A DNA stretch of 33,816 bases from the IMG/VR virus record IMGVR_UViG_3300027365_000040, positions 1-33,816 of that record, one strand, 5' to 3'. The notes under the pieces were generated by a model that was given only the letters and a program-made list of their open reading frames with translations, did not search any database and was not told the DNA's origin. This DNA comes from a virus. Shown here in pieces: positions 1 to 7,084 of the stretch (position 1 is the stretch's first letter; each line of letters starts with the position of its first letter). The position numbers and the translations under genes are program-made.

Positions 1-38
1 ATTATTTATTTAGTAAGTTCTAAGTTCCATTAGTTCTT

Positions 39-90
39 TTATTTATGAGTAGTTATTAACTTCTCTTTTATTAATTATTATTTATGAGTA
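39..90. repeat. Pair of 13-bp direct repeats
   Basis: TTATTTATGAGTA occurs at 39-51 and again at 78-90, a 39-bp period, and in both copies is followed by (A/G)TTA. The flanking DNA is very AT-rich. It lies beyond the 3' side of the putative leftward RNA. It could be a binding-site pair or an AT-rich replication element, but nothing else visible supports either role. Confidence 0.4.
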
Positions 91-130
91 ATTAAGTAGT
101 TGTTAAATAAATAGTGTGCTTAATTTGAGT

Positions 131-523
131 TATTTTTGCTGGCAGGGTTCCGTTACTTCTTATTGCATACCGTCCGCGATTCTCACTTTTAACAGTGACC
201 CTGCATCTTTAATACGGTACTTTTCAAGCGTTAACATCGGCCCGTGCTAACAATTAGAATCCACCGCTTTTCAGTAACTTATTATTATACGGTTTTTAAC
301 TAACCTGCTATCGAACGATGCAATACTGCAACGCGCCCACTTTTGGCTCCACGGTCTACAAAGCGACCAACCAACCGCCGTGTTATAAGCGGTATAATAT
401 AAAGTTATCAAAGTACGGCCGCGTTTTGTTTAGTTACCCTTTTTGTCGCGGGGTTCTACCTTCGCTAAACGGCTTGCATCTATAATAAATCTTTGATGGT
501 TCGCCGTGTCCTTTTTTGACTGT
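131..523 (-). ncRNA. Candidate structured non-coding RNA, leftward, unassigned family
   Basis: This stretch is clearly richer in G+C than its AT-rich surroundings, has no convincing reading frame, and starts just downstream of a perfect leftward sigma70 promoter. Complementary segments (plus-strand positions) include 491-497/407-413, 465-470/428-433, 436-439/451-454, 374-378/389-393, 353-356/365-368, 319-322/327-330, 230-236/245-251, 226-230/265-269, 273-278/152-157, 184-187/194-197 and 214-219/168-173. The 7-bp pairing 198-204/142-148 crosses 214-219/168-173, which makes a pseudoknot. Pairings 447-451/419-423 and 350-354/378-382 could be further tertiary or pseudoknot contacts. The 5' end is inferred from the promoter. 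The 3' end is uncertain: no intrinsic terminator is visible and the RNA may run into the AT-rich 1-130 region. I see no tmRNA, RNase P or group I intron signatures. A large phage ornate RNA (GOLLD or ROOL type) is a possibility I cannot test. Pairings were found by eye. Confidence 0.5.
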
Positions 524-529
524 ACCTAA

Positions 530-558
530 ATTATATAACATTTCTACCTGTTTGTCAA
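530..558 (-). promoter_or_regulatory. Perfect-consensus sigma70 promoter, leftward
   Basis: On the minus strand TTGACA (558-553) is followed by exactly 17 bp and TATAAT (535-530). The predicted start is near 523. It fires into the GC-richer structured segment at 131-523. An ATG at 541-539 opens a 36-codon frame, but it lies upstream of the transcript start and is not expected to be translated. A perfect consensus suggests strong transcription by the host RNA polymerase. Confidence 0.78.
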
Positions 559-581
559 CACTTGAGGTTTGTGTGATGTGC

Positions 582-600
582 TGATATCCCTGTTATATCA
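582..600. repeat. Inverted repeat upstream of the leftward promoter
   Basis: TGATAT (582-587) and ATATCA (595-600) form a 6-bp inverted repeat around a 7-nt centre, 24 bp upstream of the leftward -35 box. It overlaps the stop codon of the possible 49-residue ORF. It may be an operator or a weak hairpin. The support is only its symmetry and position. Confidence 0.3.
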
Positions 601-747
601 ATGGTTAGTGGCTTTTAACTTTACTTTTAGCTGTGGTATCTCCTCAGGTCGCTTTTTATATATTAAGGTTTCTTTTTCTGGAGCCTTTCTTCTACCACCC
701 CCACCCCCCCCAGGTTGCGGTTTCGCCGTTCTTTTATATACAAACAC
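598..747 (-). CDS. Possible small basic protein with poly-glycine stretch
   Basis: This minus-strand frame encodes 49 residues from a GTG at 747. A short N-terminus (FVYKRTAKPQP) is followed by six glycines, then a Lys/Glu/Pro-rich tail (RRKAPEKETLIYKKRPEEI) ending in KATNH. The composition is protein-like, in contrast to the hydrophobic opposite frame. There is no Shine-Dalgarno site and no ATG, so a different start or an upstream frameshift is possible. The frame is closed by a stop codon nine codons before the GTG. The glycines come from a G-rich tract on this strand (plus-strand C run 697-711). If real, it would be read leftward just ahead of the promoter of the structured RNA. I cannot name a function. 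Confidence 0.3.
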   Translation of the reverse strand: MFVYKRTAKPQPGGGGGGRRKAPEKETLIYKKRPEEIPQLKVKLKATNH

Positions 748-750
748 CCA

Positions 751-802
751 AAATATTTTTTAAATTTTAAGAAGTGCTGAAACCCCCCTAAATATTTTTT
801 AA
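751..802. repeat. Pair of 13-bp AT-rich direct repeats in the divergent gap
   Basis: AAATATTTTTTAA occurs at 751-763 and 790-802, a 39-bp period. It sits in the gap between leftward elements (below 748) and the start of the rightward operon (899). A TTGACC at 807-812 could be a rightward -35 box, but no good -10 is found at the right distance. The repeats are candidates for a regulator or UP-element site controlling the rightward operon. Otherwise I see nothing in 748-898. Confidence 0.35.
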
Positions 803-898
803 GAATTTGACCTACCTAAAACTTGGTGTCACTAGAAATAGTTTAAAAAGTTGAAAGAACAAGGAATAAATGGTAATATAGTAATGAAGGAGGTTAAT

Positions 899-1123
899 AT
901 GATAATACAAGGGAAAGAAAACCAAACTAAACTGGCAAAAAAGTTAGAAGTAGGTGAAACTTTTGTTTATGAAGGATTGAAATATATTAGAATTGAAGCG
1001 GATAGTATGGTAAAAGAGGAGTATTCAGATGAAGTATTAGCTTTTTGTTTAGAACATTCGCAAATACACTCTATACCAAGCGATAATGAAGTAAAAGTAA
1101 AACATTTATTTATTTTAATATAA
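899..1123 (+). CDS. Hypothetical small protein
   Basis: This is a 74-residue protein and the first gene of the rightward operon. The start at 899 is chosen because AAGGAGG ends 5 nt before it. An upstream in-frame TTG at 851 lacks such a site. The sequence is charged with predicted alternating strands (VGETFVYEGLKYIRI) and a C-terminal hydrophobic end (HLFILI). It has no recognisable domain. It is followed 13 bp later by a small zinc-finger gene with its own GGAGG, so the two are probably co-transcribed. Confidence 0.65.
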   Translation: MIIQGKENQTKLAKKLEVGETFVYEGLKYIRIEADSMVKEEYSDEVLAFCLEHSQIHSIPSDNEVKVKHLFILI

Positions 1124-1136
1124 TAGGAGGTTATCT

Positions 1137-1298
1137 ATGACCTGCAGACGCTGTGGAGCAGAATACGACAATCCTACGGAAACTATGGCAGAACACGAGT
1201 TATGTATCCTATGTGTTATGGAATGGCACAGAAAAGGCGGTGAGAAGACATTAGAGGAGTTCAGCGAGGAAAGTAGGAAGAGCCACTTTAAAATGTAG
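1137..1298 (+). CDS. Small zinc-finger-like protein
   Basis: This is a 53-residue protein starting at an ATG 6 nt after TAGGAGG. It contains two CxxC knuckles (CRRC at residues 3-6 and CILC at residues 24-27), with His residues at 20 and 32. This arrangement is typical of a small zinc-binding fold. The rest is charged (EEFSEESRKSHFKM). It is the second of five very small genes that lead into the packaging genes. Function is unknown. DNA or protein binding is an inference from the Cys pattern. Confidence 0.65.
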   Translation: MTCRRCGAEYDNPTETMAEHELCILCVMEWHRKGGEKTLEEFSEESRKSHFKM

Positions 1299-1306
1299 GT
1301 GATTAA

Positions 1307-1462
1307 ATGGAAACAGCTAAATATTTATTCAAAAAAAGCAGAGGTTTCACTAAAGAAGAAGCTGAATTATATGAAGAATCACTTGATGAGTTATTTAAAC
1401 CTACTGGTAAACAATTCTATAAAACTCTGGAGGGTGAAAATGCTAAACAGGGAGAAAATTAA
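1307..1462 (+). CDS. Hypothetical small acidic helical protein
   Basis: This is a 51-residue protein with ATG at 1307, 5-6 nt after a TAGGTGAT ribosome-binding site. The sequence is helical and acidic in the middle (KEEAELYEESLDELF). Its 3' end overlaps the next gene by 23 nt, which suggests translational coupling. No domain is recognised. Confidence 0.55.
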   Translation: METAKYLFKKSRGFTKEEAELYEESLDELFKPTGKQFYKTLEGENAKQGEN

Positions 1463-1910
1463 AGAGATAATGGAAAACTACCCAGAAGTAGCAGATATGA
1501 CAATAAAGGAGTATAAGGAGTTTAGAGTTGGCAGAGATGATAAAATACCTTGTATGACGAGTATTTACAAGTATTTCGGTAGATGGGTTAAGTTTAAACA
1601 GCAGTGCTTTGATAATCCGACATTACATAGATGGTGGGAGAATGAGAACAATGTGATAAGAGAGATACTAAAACACCCACAAATAGAGGAAATGACAGAG
1701 TTAGAGTATAAATTATACAGCGAGGATAAGGAATTACCATCAGAAAACACAATAAGAAAATATTTAGGAAGTTTTAAGAGTATGAAAGAGATAGTATTTA
1801 ACGGTATAGGAGATGTAGAAGTGGAGAAAAGACCTACAGAATGCTTTTATTGTTTGGAGAAGGAAGTTTGCGAATATAATTATAATATAAACGAATGTGA
1901 ATATTATTAG
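1440..1910 (+). CDS. DNA-binding protein with two homing-endonuclease-associated repeats and a Cys cluster
   Basis: This is a 156-residue protein. The start at 1440 is chosen because GGAGGGTG lies just upstream. The longer in-frame GTG at 1299 would overlap the previous gene completely. It contains two copies of a repeat of about 50 residues: copy 1 runs from EKIKEIMENYPEVADMT to IYKYFGRWVKFKQ, copy 2 from NNVIREILKHPQIEEMT to TIRKYLGSFKSMKE. The pattern (helix, x-x-E-Y, serine- or threonine-rich turn, I-x-K-Y-[FL]-G-x-[WF]) matches the repeat found beside HNH homing endonucleases, which binds DNA. The C-terminus (CFYCLEKEVCEYNYNINEC) supplies four cysteines for a metal site. There is no HNH nuclease motif, so a role as a DNA-binding regulator is more likely than a nuclease. 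It could also be the remnant of a homing element. Confidence 0.6.
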   Translation: MLNREKIKEIMENYPEVADMTIKEYKEFRVGRDDKIPCMTSIYKYFGRWVKFKQQCFDNPTLHRWWENENNVIREILKHPQIEEMTELEYKLYSEDKELPSENTIRKYLGSFKSMKEIVFNGIGDVEVEKRPTECFYCLEKEVCEYNYNINECEYY

Positions 1911-1919
1911 GAGGTACAT

Positions 1920-2084
1920 ATGAAATTTATCAAAGAGGGAGATAAACACTGCAACCATACGTGGAAGAAGGTTGACGCTGATGATAGTTTCCGTAAGAGA
2001 GGTGCCTATGAAGTGATAAGAAAGAAGTCAAGGTGTTTAAAATGTGGAGCAGAGATAATCAGAAAAGTAAAACGGAGGTATTGA
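1920..2084 (+). CDS. Small zinc-ribbon-like basic protein
   Basis: This is a 54-residue protein with ATG at 1920, 5 nt after AGGAGG. Potential metal ligands are C11 and H13 (HCNHTW) and the CLKC knuckle at residues 39-42. The C-terminus is very basic (IIRKVKRRY). The gene starts 9 nt after the previous stop and ends 1 nt before the next start, as in a tight operon. It looks like a small zinc-ribbon nucleic-acid-binding protein. The exact role is unknown. Confidence 0.6.
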   Translation: MKFIKEGDKHCNHTWKKVDADDSFRKRGAYEVIRKKSRCLKCGAEIIRKVKRRY

Positions 2085-2085
2085 T

Positions 2086-2352
2086 ATGCCAAAATATAGA
2101 AAAAAACCTGTTGTTATTGAAGCTGTTGAATGGACAGGAGCTAACACTTTGATTACAGAAACCTTTATGAATGAATGCGAAGAAACTTATATTGATTATA
2201 ATAAAAAACAATTAGGGCAGATAGTTATACCTACTCTCGAAGGCGAAATGCGAGCAGATGCTGGTGATTTTATAATTAAAGGTGTTAACGGAGAATTTTA
2301 TCCTTGCAAACCCGATATATTCAAAAAAACTTATGAAAAAATAGAAGAATAG
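2086..2352 (+). CDS. Conserved phage protein of the KYRKKPVVIEA family
   Basis: This is an 88-residue protein preceded by CGGAGG. The N-terminus (PKYRKKPVVIEAVEWTG) and C-terminus (GDFIIKGVNGEFYPCKPDI) match a small protein very common in phages of Firmicutes and Proteobacteria, whose biochemical role is not established. The middle (IVIPTLEGEMRA) is also typical. Length agrees with the family. It sits directly before the terminase small subunit gene, but the family occurs in many contexts, so position says little about function. Confidence 0.8.
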   Translation: MPKYRKKPVVIEAVEWTGANTLITETFMNECEETYIDYNKKQLGQIVIPTLEGEMRADAGDFIIKGVNGEFYPCKPDIFKKTYEKIEE

Positions 2353-2363
2353 GAGTGTAAATT

Positions 2364-2972
2364 ATGAACGGAAAAGGTGATGTATTCGACCCTAAGACGC
2401 ATATGACAGAGCGTACAGAGAAAATGCTTGATACATTCTTAGGTAAGAGTGGATATGCTAAGGAGAACAAGGAAGGTGCTTCGTTTAAGAGAGATTTCAA
2501 AGTCATTTGGTCTGTGTTAAGAGAAGAACTTAGAGAAAAGATAGATAACCCTAAAAAAATAGCATATCTAGCTGCCTATTCCATCTTAGGTAACGTAACA
2601 TATTCAGCTAAATGTGCTGGTATATCAACGACAACGGTGTATAACTGGCAAAAGAAAGACCCAGACTTCAAGGAACAGTATGCGATAGCTGACCAGGCTC
2701 ATTTGGATTATATGGAGCTTGAAGCACAGCGTAGAGCAGTAGAGGGAACAACGGAAGATGTTTACTATCAAGGGGAAGTAGTCGGTCAAAAGACCAATTA
2801 TTCCGATACCCTGCTTAAATTCCTGCTTGAAGGTAAAGACCCTGGCAAATATGGTAAGACCAACAAGATAGAAGTTAATAACACTGGTGGAGGCAAGGTG
2901 CAGGTTAACTTTGGAATACCAGAACTATCACAAGAGATAGATACAGAAGAAGTTATAGACGTGGAGGAATAG
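2364..2972 (+). CDS. terS: Terminase small subunit
   Basis: This is a 202-residue protein that recognises phage DNA at the start of packaging and recruits the large subunit. A helix-turn-helix is visible at about residues 75-110 (VTYSAKCAGISTTTVYNWQ followed by a charged helix). After it comes the motif typical of this group: QRRAVEGTTE, a short strand pair, then SDTLLKFLLEGKDPGKYG. The C-terminus is acidic (EIDTEEVIDVEE), consistent with contacts to the large subunit. The gene is followed 3 nt later by the large subunit gene. Confidence 0.85.
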   Translation: MNGKGDVFDPKTHMTERTEKMLDTFLGKSGYAKENKEGASFKRDFKVIWSVLREELREKIDNPKKIAYLAAYSILGNVTYSAKCAGISTTTVYNWQKKDPDFKEQYAIADQAHLDYMELEAQRRAVEGTTEDVYYQGEVVGQKTNYSDTLLKFLLEGKDPGKYGKTNKIEVNNTGGGKVQVNFGIPELSQEIDTEEVIDVEE

Positions 2973-2975
2973 TAT

Positions 2976-4607
2976 ATGAGTGATATATTAACTGGAATGA
3001 AGCCAAGCAGTAAGTCTGGCAACCAGGAATTTAGAAAACAGAGGGCTGCAAGGCACCAAAACGACAGTGTAGATAACGATTTAGAGTTTAATATGAACTG
3101 GTTACCTCAGAAAAGACAGCATAAATTCTTAAAAGCCTGTGGTTTATCACACCCTTTCTCCTATTACCTTGATTTAAAAGATAACGGCAAACCTAAGATA
3201 TTTAGGATACCACCAGAGAAAAGACAGACTGAATATCAGCCACCAGAAGCCCGTATTGTAGGATATGGAGGAGCAGCCGGCAGTGGAAAAAGTGATAGTA
3301 TGCTTATTGGTCTGTTTGTAGAGGTATTATCCAATCCCGGTGCTAAATGTGGGTACTTCAGACGTAAATACAGCCAGTTAGAGGGTGCTGGTGGTGCGAT
3401 AATGCGTTCAAAAGAATTATTCAGCGATTTTCCTGGTGCTAAGTGGAATGGTAAGAATAGACGCTGGACATTTGAGAGTTTAAATGGTGGAATAATAGAG
3501 TTCTGCCACGCAAATAACGAAGATGATGTCTATAACTACCAATCACAGCAGTTTGACGCTGTAGCTTTTGATGAAGCAACCCAGTTTACACGTTTTCAGT
3601 ACAGGTACATAATGTCACGTAACCGTGTAACTGTTAAAGGGGTATCTCCACTGGTTATGATGGGTACTAATCCTGGAGGTGTCGGCCATCGCTGGTTCAA
3701 AAAAGAGTTTATAGATATAGGAGATTTTGAAAAGCCACACGAGGTTGAAGTAGCACCTGGTGCAAAAGAAAAGCATATGTTTATACCAGCTAAACTATCA
3801 GATAATATAATCTTAAACGACCGTGACGAAGGCTATAAGGACAACTTAATGGGTTTAGGAGAAGTAGAAAAAAGAAGATTGTTATTTGGCGATTGGGATA
3901 TACACGCTGGACAGTTCTTCCCTAAATTCGACAGGAATATACACGTTATGGATTCATTTGATATACCAGACTACTGGCGAAGGTTTATTTCTATTGACTA
4001 TGGACTGGATATGTCAGCAGTTTACTGGTATGCGTTGGATAACGAGGGTTTTTATTATGTTTACAAAGAGTTATATCGACCTAATTTATCTTTATCTGAC
4101 CTTGCTGTAGCAATCCACGAGAAGACTACACCTATAGAGCGTGATGTGCTTTCATATACAGTAGCTTCCCCAGATTTATGGAACAGAAGGCAGGAAACAG
4201 GTAAGTCTGGTAGGCAGATACTTGCCGAGAATGGATTGAGTGGTTATGCTTTGAGGAAGGCTGATGATAGAAGGGTTGAAGGTTGGCGAGTTGTACGTGA
4301 ATACCTTAAACCTTTTGACGACCCTATGCACGATGGAGAGGGAGAACCCAAAAAAGTGGCAAGAGTTAGGATATTTGGCGATAGAGTACGTAAATTACAG
4401 AGCCATCTACCTGCTTTACAACACGACGACGATAATCCAGATGATGTTTCTGACACACCTCACGATATAACACACGCTCCAGAGAGCTTTAGATATTTTT
4501 GTATGTCAAGACCTCCTCTAAGGTCGCTAACACCAGCAGATGAGAAAGAAAGTAAGAGGAGAAGAAGTGAAATAATGGCAGGAAAGAACAAATATACAGG
4601 TTATTGA
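2976..4607 (+). CDS. terL: Terminase large subunit (ATPase-nuclease)
   Basis: This is a 543-residue packaging motor that pumps DNA into the prohead and cuts it. The Walker A motif is GGAAGSGKS (about residues 98-106). The Walker B motif with catalytic acid is FDAVAFDEAT (193-202, D199/E200), and the coupling segment contains MMGTNPGG. The nuclease half begins with FISIDYGLDMSAVYWY (D341) and ends with DTPHDITHAPESFRYF, which supplies further metal-binding acids. Length is normal. An intrinsic terminator hairpin overlaps its stop codon. Confidence 0.95.
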   Translation: MSDILTGMKPSSKSGNQEFRKQRAARHQNDSVDNDLEFNMNWLPQKRQHKFLKACGLSHPFSYYLDLKDNGKPKIFRIPPEKRQTEYQPPEARIVGYGGAAGSGKSDSMLIGLFVEVLSNPGAKCGYFRRKYSQLEGAGGAIMRSKELFSDFPGAKWNGKNRRWTFESLNGGIIEFCHANNEDDVYNYQSQQFDAVAFDEATQFTRFQYRYIMSRNRVTVKGVSPLVMMGTNPGGVGHRWFKKEFIDIGDFEKPHEVEVAPGAKEKHMFIPAKLSDNIILNDRDEGYKDNLMGLGEVEKRRLLFGDWDIHAGQFFPKFDRNIHVMDSFDIPDYWRRFISIDYGLDMSAVYWYALDNEGFYYVYKELYRPNLSLSDLAVAIHEKTTPIERDVLSYTVASPDLWNRRQETGKSGRQILAENGLSGYALRKADDRRVEGWRVVREYLKPFDDPMHDGEGEPKKVARVRIFGDRVRKLQSHLPALQHDDDNPDDVSDTPHDITHAPESFRYFCMSRPPLRSLTPADEKESKRRRSEIMAGKNKYTGY

Positions 4608-4627
4608 GTTGCCTGTGTATTTTTTTT
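4590..4627 (+). terminator. Intrinsic terminator at the end of terL
   Basis: An 11-bp stem pairs 4590-4600 with 4612-4622 (one G-T pair, GC-rich at the loop end: ACAGG/CCTGT). It is followed by an eight-T run at 4620-4627. The hairpin includes the terL stop codon. It could lower read-through from the terminase genes into the structural genes, or act with an antiterminator. Confidence 0.6.
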
Positions 4628-4684
4628 ATGCTAACCTACAATTAGAGGAATGTAAATATTTAGTAATTAGGGGGTGTTTTTATT

Positions 4685-4897
4685 ATGCCAGACCCAAGAA
4701 TGGCAGGGCAGGCTCCAGCACCACAGGGTGGACAGCAGCAAGCACAAAACCCTATGCAGCAGGCTCAAATGGAAATAGCACAAATGCCACGACCAGAACT
4801 TGAACAACTTGCAATGCAGTTAATTATGGAACTTCAAGGTGGGCAGCAGCAACAACAGGCTCAAAGACAGCCCCAAGGACAGCAACAAATGAGATAG
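4685..4897 (+). CDS. Small Q-rich protein between terminase and portal
   Basis: This is a 70-residue protein with a ribosome-binding site (AGGGGG) upstream. 24 of 70 residues are glutamine. Two low-complexity Gln/Gly/Ala/Pro arms surround a short helix (PRPELEQLAMQLIMELQ). It follows the terL terminator and ends 9 bp before the portal start. No family is recognised. It may be a minor virion or assembly protein. The composition resembles that of the scaffold and internal proteins encoded downstream. Confidence 0.6.
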   Translation: MPDPRMAGQAPAPQGGQQQAQNPMQQAQMEIAQMPRPELEQLAMQLIMELQGGQQQQQAQRQPQGQQQMR

Positions 4898-4906
4898 CAG
4901 GAGGTT

Positions 4907-6829
4907 ATGAAGGTGGATAATTTAGAGAGAAGGCGATACAGCCAAAGCGAAATTACCCAGGAAATAAAGAATATATTTACCTACTTTGACAGTTATCGTA
5001 AACAATATGAGGAACAGGTAATTGAAAACTACCAAACCTTTATTGGATACCGTGACGAAGCCAAAGAAGAAGGTAAATCAAACCTCCATATACCAAAAAC
5101 TTACGAAATTTTAGATACTATTAGAGCAAGGATTTTAACCACCTTCTTTAATAAACGACCTTATATAGAGTTTGAACCTATGCCTACAGCAGCAGACCTA
5201 TCACATATGGTAGTTAACGAGGAAAAAGCTGAAGTAGCAGCAAGTTTTGTAGATGAACAGCTTGAAAAGAATAATATTAAGTCTGTGTTTTATGATTTTG
5301 TTACTACAATGCTTTTTGCACCAGCAAGTTTCTTATCTGTTGGCTGGAGATATGAGAAAGCTAATGTTAAAAGAAAAACTAAAGTACCAGAATATAACGA
5401 ATTTACACAATCATATACAGGAAGATGGTTCTGGGATACTGTAGAGAGCGAAGAAACTATTTGGGACGATAACGAAATCAACAATGTTGACTTTTTCGAC
5501 TTCTGGGGCGACCCAGATTCAACCAATATAGATGACGCTAGAGCAGTATTTCACAGAGAATGGATAACCAAAAAGCAGTTGAGGGAAAAGTTAGAACTTC
5601 TCCAGAATATCGGTGATGGTATAGTCTATGATATTGATATAGATAAACTCACTGCCCCAGAAAAAGCTGGTGAAGGTAAATACAGACGCCTTTCATCTGT
5701 TGGTATATCATCTGGTGGTTATGACCCTTTCAAATCAAGCAGTAACGAAAACATAAACGATAAAGAAGAATTGGAACTTTTACACTATTGGGAAGACAAT
5801 AGACACGCTATATTAGTTAACAGACAGGAAGTCATCTATGACGGAGCCAATCCTTACTGGCGTCACCGTAAGAAGCCTTTTGTTAAAGCGACATACGACC
5901 AACTACCAAACGAGTTTTACGGCTTATCTGCCGTTCAAATAATCAAACCAATGCAGGAAGAAATAAATACAATGCACAACCAGCGTATGGATAACGTTAA
6001 TATGCTGATTAATAAGATGTGGAAAAGACTTCGTGGCTCTAACATCAAAGACGAGGATTTAATCTCGAAAGCCAACGGTGTTATTGACGTTGATAATATG
6101 GAAGATTTACAGCAGGTACAGATGTCAGATATACCACAGTCAGCCTTCGTGTCAGAGCAGAAATTAACAGGTGATTTACAATCTGCTTTAGGTACTCCTT
6201 CAAATGTTAGGGGTGCTCAATCTAGCGACGACCAATCAGCAACTGAAGCACAGATTGTGGCTCAATCAGCAGGTACGAGGTTTGGTGTTAAGATAGAACT
6301 ATTTGCAAGTGTTGGTCTAAAAAGACTTGCTATGATGATGGATTTAAACAACCAGCAGTTTATCTGTGATGAAAGGGCGGCACGTATTGACCCCGAGGAG
6401 AGAAACTCCTGGCAGTCTATTGCTCCAGATGATTTAATAGGAGAGTTTGATTACAGACCAGCAACTTCTTCTGTCGAGAAGGCAGCCAATAAAGAGTTGA
6501 GAAGACAGCAGTTAACTGAAATATTAGGATTCTTAATGCAGGCACAGGTACCATTCATAAATTACAAGAAGATTATAGAAGAATGGCTGGAAGAATTTGA
6601 TATAACAAACCCAGAAAAGTTTATGATACCAGAGCAGGAATACGAGATGATTAGAAGGCAGGCTATTGAAGAATTTACACAGCAACAGGGTGTACCTGTC
6701 GGAGAGAATGATTTCGCAACTACTGGTAATTTAGGTAAAATGCAGACTAGAAGACCCAAAAAATCAGCAGGTGGTATGAGCAGTATGGGTCAGCCACAGC
6801 CACAACCCTTTAATAACGGAGGTAGGTAG
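4907..6829 (+). CDS. Portal protein
   Basis: This is a 640-residue protein, preceded by GGAGG, that should form the twelve-subunit ring at the unique head vertex. The assignment rests on the position after terL and on typical portal features. These are an N-terminal helical region with KTYEILDTIRARILTTFF, a barrel with YWEDNRHAILVNRQEVIYDG and PFVKATYDQLPNEFYGLSA, and a long helical stem (IKPMQEEINTMHNQRMDNVN). These are followed by SDDQSATEAQIVAQSAGTRF, characteristic of portals of short-tailed phages. The C-terminal tail is Gln/Gly/Pro-rich. Confidence 0.88.
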   Translation: MKVDNLERRRYSQSEITQEIKNIFTYFDSYRKQYEEQVIENYQTFIGYRDEAKEEGKSNLHIPKTYEILDTIRARILTTFFNKRPYIEFEPMPTAADLSHMVVNEEKAEVAASFVDEQLEKNNIKSVFYDFVTTMLFAPASFLSVGWRYEKANVKRKTKVPEYNEFTQSYTGRWFWDTVESEETIWDDNEINNVDFFDFWGDPDSTNIDDARAVFHREWITKKQLREKLELLQNIGDGIVYDIDIDKLTAPEKAGEGKYRRLSSVGISSGGYDPFKSSSNENINDKEELELLHYWEDNRHAILVNRQEVIYDGANPYWRHRKKPFVKATYDQLPNEFYGLSAVQIIKPMQEEINTMHNQRMDNVNMLINKMWKRLRGSNIKDEDLISKANGVIDVDNMEDLQQVQMSDIPQSAFVSEQKLTGDLQSALGTPSNVRGAQSSDDQSATEAQIVAQSAGTRFGVKIELFASVGLKRLAMMMDLNNQQFICDERAARIDPEERNSWQSIAPDDLIGEFDYRPATSSVEKAANKELRRQQLTEILGFLMQAQVPFINYKKIIEEWLEEFDITNPEKFMIPEQEYEMIRRQAIEEFTQQQGVPVGENDFATTGNLGKMQTRRPKKSAGGMSSMGQPQPQPFNNGGR

Positions 6830-6831
6830 AT

Positions 6832-7080
6832 ATGCCCGATAAACCTATAGACGAAACTTTTACAGAAGATGAAGCCCTAGCTTCGTTGCACACAAGTGTG
6901 GGTTGGGGATATATGAAAAGACATTTAGAATCAAAAAGAAAACAGCTTAGGAGAGAGTTTGAAACTGTATCTCCTGGCGATTCTAATAAAATAGCAGCAA
7001 TCCAGGCTAAACTGAAGATGATTAATATAATCATTGATAAGCCTAAGATAAGTTTTGAGAGAATAAAAAATGGAGGTTAA
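6832..7080 (+). CDS. Hypothetical small protein between portal and scaffold
   Basis: This is an 82-residue protein starting 2 nt after the portal stop. A short acidic N-terminus (DKPIDETFTEDEALASL) precedes a helical segment (KRHLESKRKQLRREFETV) and a second helix (NKIAAIQAKLKMINIIID). Small helical genes at this place are common in podoviruses. It may be a head completion or assembly factor. No family is recognised. Confidence 0.65.
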   Translation: MPDKPIDETFTEDEALASLHTSVGWGYMKRHLESKRKQLRREFETVSPGDSNKIAAIQAKLKMINIIIDKPKISFERIKNGG

Positions 7081-7084
7081 ATAA

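Noticed and set aside
1-530. tmRNA, RNase P RNA or group I intron as identity of the left-end RNA
   Set aside because: I could not find a T-arm with tag frame, the RNase P core motifs or the group I P7 core.
433-541. Minus-strand 36-codon frame starting MLYNLGTVKKGHGE
   Set aside because: Its ATG overlaps the spacer of the leftward promoter, upstream of the predicted transcript start, there is no ribosome-binding site, and the DNA is better explained as structured RNA.
569-763. Plus-strand 64-codon frame with a poly-proline run
   Set aside because: It has no ribosome-binding site, the composition is that of a shadow frame, and the proline run is just the C-rich strand of the G tract.
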